Assembly: GCA_020048935.1 (NCBI GenBank)
Contig: JAIFLS010000044.1
Location: 1-6,549 of the forward strand
Length of the DNA: 6,549 bases
Reading direction: 5' to 3'
Origin: a bacterium
Lineage (GTDB): Bacteria; Verrucomicrobiota; Kiritimatiellia; UBA8416
The translations under genes were made by a program, and so were the position numbers. The first letter of the stretch is position 1, and the number at the start of each line of letters is the position of its first letter. Positions 5,774 through 6,549 of the stretch are shown here, piece after piece. The notes beneath the pieces were generated by a model. That model was not told where the DNA came from, made no database searches, and worked only from the letters and a program-made list of their open reading frames with translations.

Positions 5774-6549
5774 ATGCAGGAGAAGAAAGCAACTCTGGCG
5801 GATGTGGCCTGCGCGGCAGGCGTCTCGCGTACCACGGCCGCCAAGGTGCTGCTTGGCACCGGCGGCGACCACGTCCGCATCAGCGAAAGCACCTTCCGTC
5901 TCGTCAGCGAGGCGGCCGCCACCCTGCATTACCGTCCGAACCGCGCGGCACAACGCCTGGCGGGCGGGGCGGCCAGTACCTTCGGAATCCTCATGGATAC
6001 CGTCAACGCCCCCGTCATGAACGACCGGCTGTCCGCGATCGAGCAGGAGGCCTCGCGCCGCGGCTACCGGCTACTGATCGGCCAGTTGCACAACCGCACC
6101 TCCGTTCTGGGCGACTACCTGGCCGATTTCGACAGCCGGGGCGTGGACGCGATCTTCTGCCTATTCGACCTGACCCTTGAACGCAATGCGCGCCTGCTGC
6201 CATTAACCGGCGAGCGCCACGATATCGTGTATCACGGCATGCCGCTGCGCGAGGACGGCTACTGCGTGCGGGTGGATACGGCCAGGGCGGTCGGTATGCT
6301 GGTGGATCATCTGCGCGCAACCGGACGCCGGCGCATCGGCATCGAGCTTTCCAATCTCAACGACCGACTGATCATGCTCCGCCGCGAGGCCTATTGCCAG
6401 GCGCTGGACGCCCATGGGATGGCCGTGGACGAAGCGCTCGTCTGGAGCAACGCGACAGGGCCCCAGCCCGCTTCCGCCGCTCAGGTCGATGAGGCCGTCA
6501 CCGCCCTCGTCGAACGCGGCAAGGCCGATGCCATCATCGCCTCGAACGA
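5774..6549 (+). CDS. LacI/GalR-family transcriptional regulator, 3' end outside window
   Basis: An open frame of 258 codons that runs off the window; family members are usually 330-360 residues, so about three quarters is present. Residues 7-26 (TLADVACAAGVSRTTAAKVL) form the LacI-type helix-turn-helix. HYRPNRAAQRLAGG (52-65) includes the hinge helix that inserts in the operator minor groove. From about 69 (STFGILMDTVNAPVMNDRL) begins the periplasmic-binding-protein-like effector domain, with the expected DRGVD-like turn (FDSRGVDAIF, 119-128) and RRRIGIE (185-191). The ATG at 5774 is the first possible start after an in-frame TAA at 5756; the ribosome site is weak. These proteins usually repress sugar-use genes and release DNA on binding a sugar, but no target genes are in view. 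The second helix has TTAAKVL where TVSxVL is usual, a mild variation. Confidence 0.93.
   Translation, partial: MQEKKATLADVACAAGVSRTTAAKVLLGTGGDHVRISESTFRLVSEAAATLHYRPNRAAQRLAGGAASTFGILMDTVNAPVMNDRLSAIEQEASRRGYRLLIGQLHNRTSVLGDYLADFDSRGVDAIFCLFDLTLERNARLLPLTGERHDIVYHGMPLREDGYCVRVDTARAVGMLVDHLRATGRRRIGIELSNLNDRLIMLRREAYCQALDAHGMAVDEALVWSNATGPQPASAAQVDEAVTALVERGKADAIIASN

Noticed and set aside
4458..5792. Long minus-strand open frame of 444 codons
   Set aside because: It lies antisense to aspS and ends in the heptamer repeat. It has low-complexity composition and no recognisable domain; GC-rich genes commonly leave such frames open.
5707..6180. Plus-strand frame of 157 codons beginning with a Met-Leu-Gly-Val repeat peptide
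   Set aside because: Its start is the translated heptamer repeat and the rest is an out-of-frame reading of the LacI gene.

Overview
The window appears to be a junction between an integrated genetic element (about 1-2200) and a GC-rich bacterial chromosome (about 2200-6549). The chromosomal part encodes a secreted barrel-like protein, a NarL/FixJ response regulator, a broken aspartyl-tRNA synthetase gene (aspS) and a LacI-type regulator. A TTGGGCG/TTGGATG heptamer repeat lies between aspS and the LacI gene. From memory, repeats of this kind are scattered through Kiritimatiellota, Verrucomicrobia, Lentisphaerae and Planctomycetes genomes. A PVC-group bacterium, perhaps Kiritimatiellota, is therefore my best guess, but it is inference only.

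Element side. The left edge is strongly AT-rich (31 G/C in the first 120 bases) with short tandem repeats. It is followed by a small gene of unknown function (203-601) that carries a perfect in-frame 66-bp tandem duplication. A complete tyrosine recombinase gene follows on the minus strand (719-2074), with all catalytic residues visible. Behind its start lies the 3' half of a tRNA-Lys(CTT) gene (2198-2247) with no 5' half. This is the footprint of an element integrated at the anticodon loop. The intact tRNA and the rest of the element should lie to the left, outside the window.

Chromosome side. At 2450-2971 is a signal-peptide-bearing, probably outer-membrane barrel protein with a good promoter and ribosome binding site. 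At 3089-3775 is a response regulator with no kinase gene beside it in the window. At 3857-5615 is aspS, bacterial type with the GAD insertion. It is interrupted by what looks like a 32-base deletion at 4559 that removes most of class II motif 2 and shifts the frame. After a bulged inverted repeat (5649-5739) comes the N-terminal 258 codons of a LacI/GalR regulator, which runs off the window; its likely -35 box lies inside the repeat.

I see no clear new multi-gene system. The points most worth checking are the aspS lesion (true mutation or assembly error), the perfect 66-bp duplication, the anticodon-loop attachment site, and the repeat that seems to supply part of a promoter.
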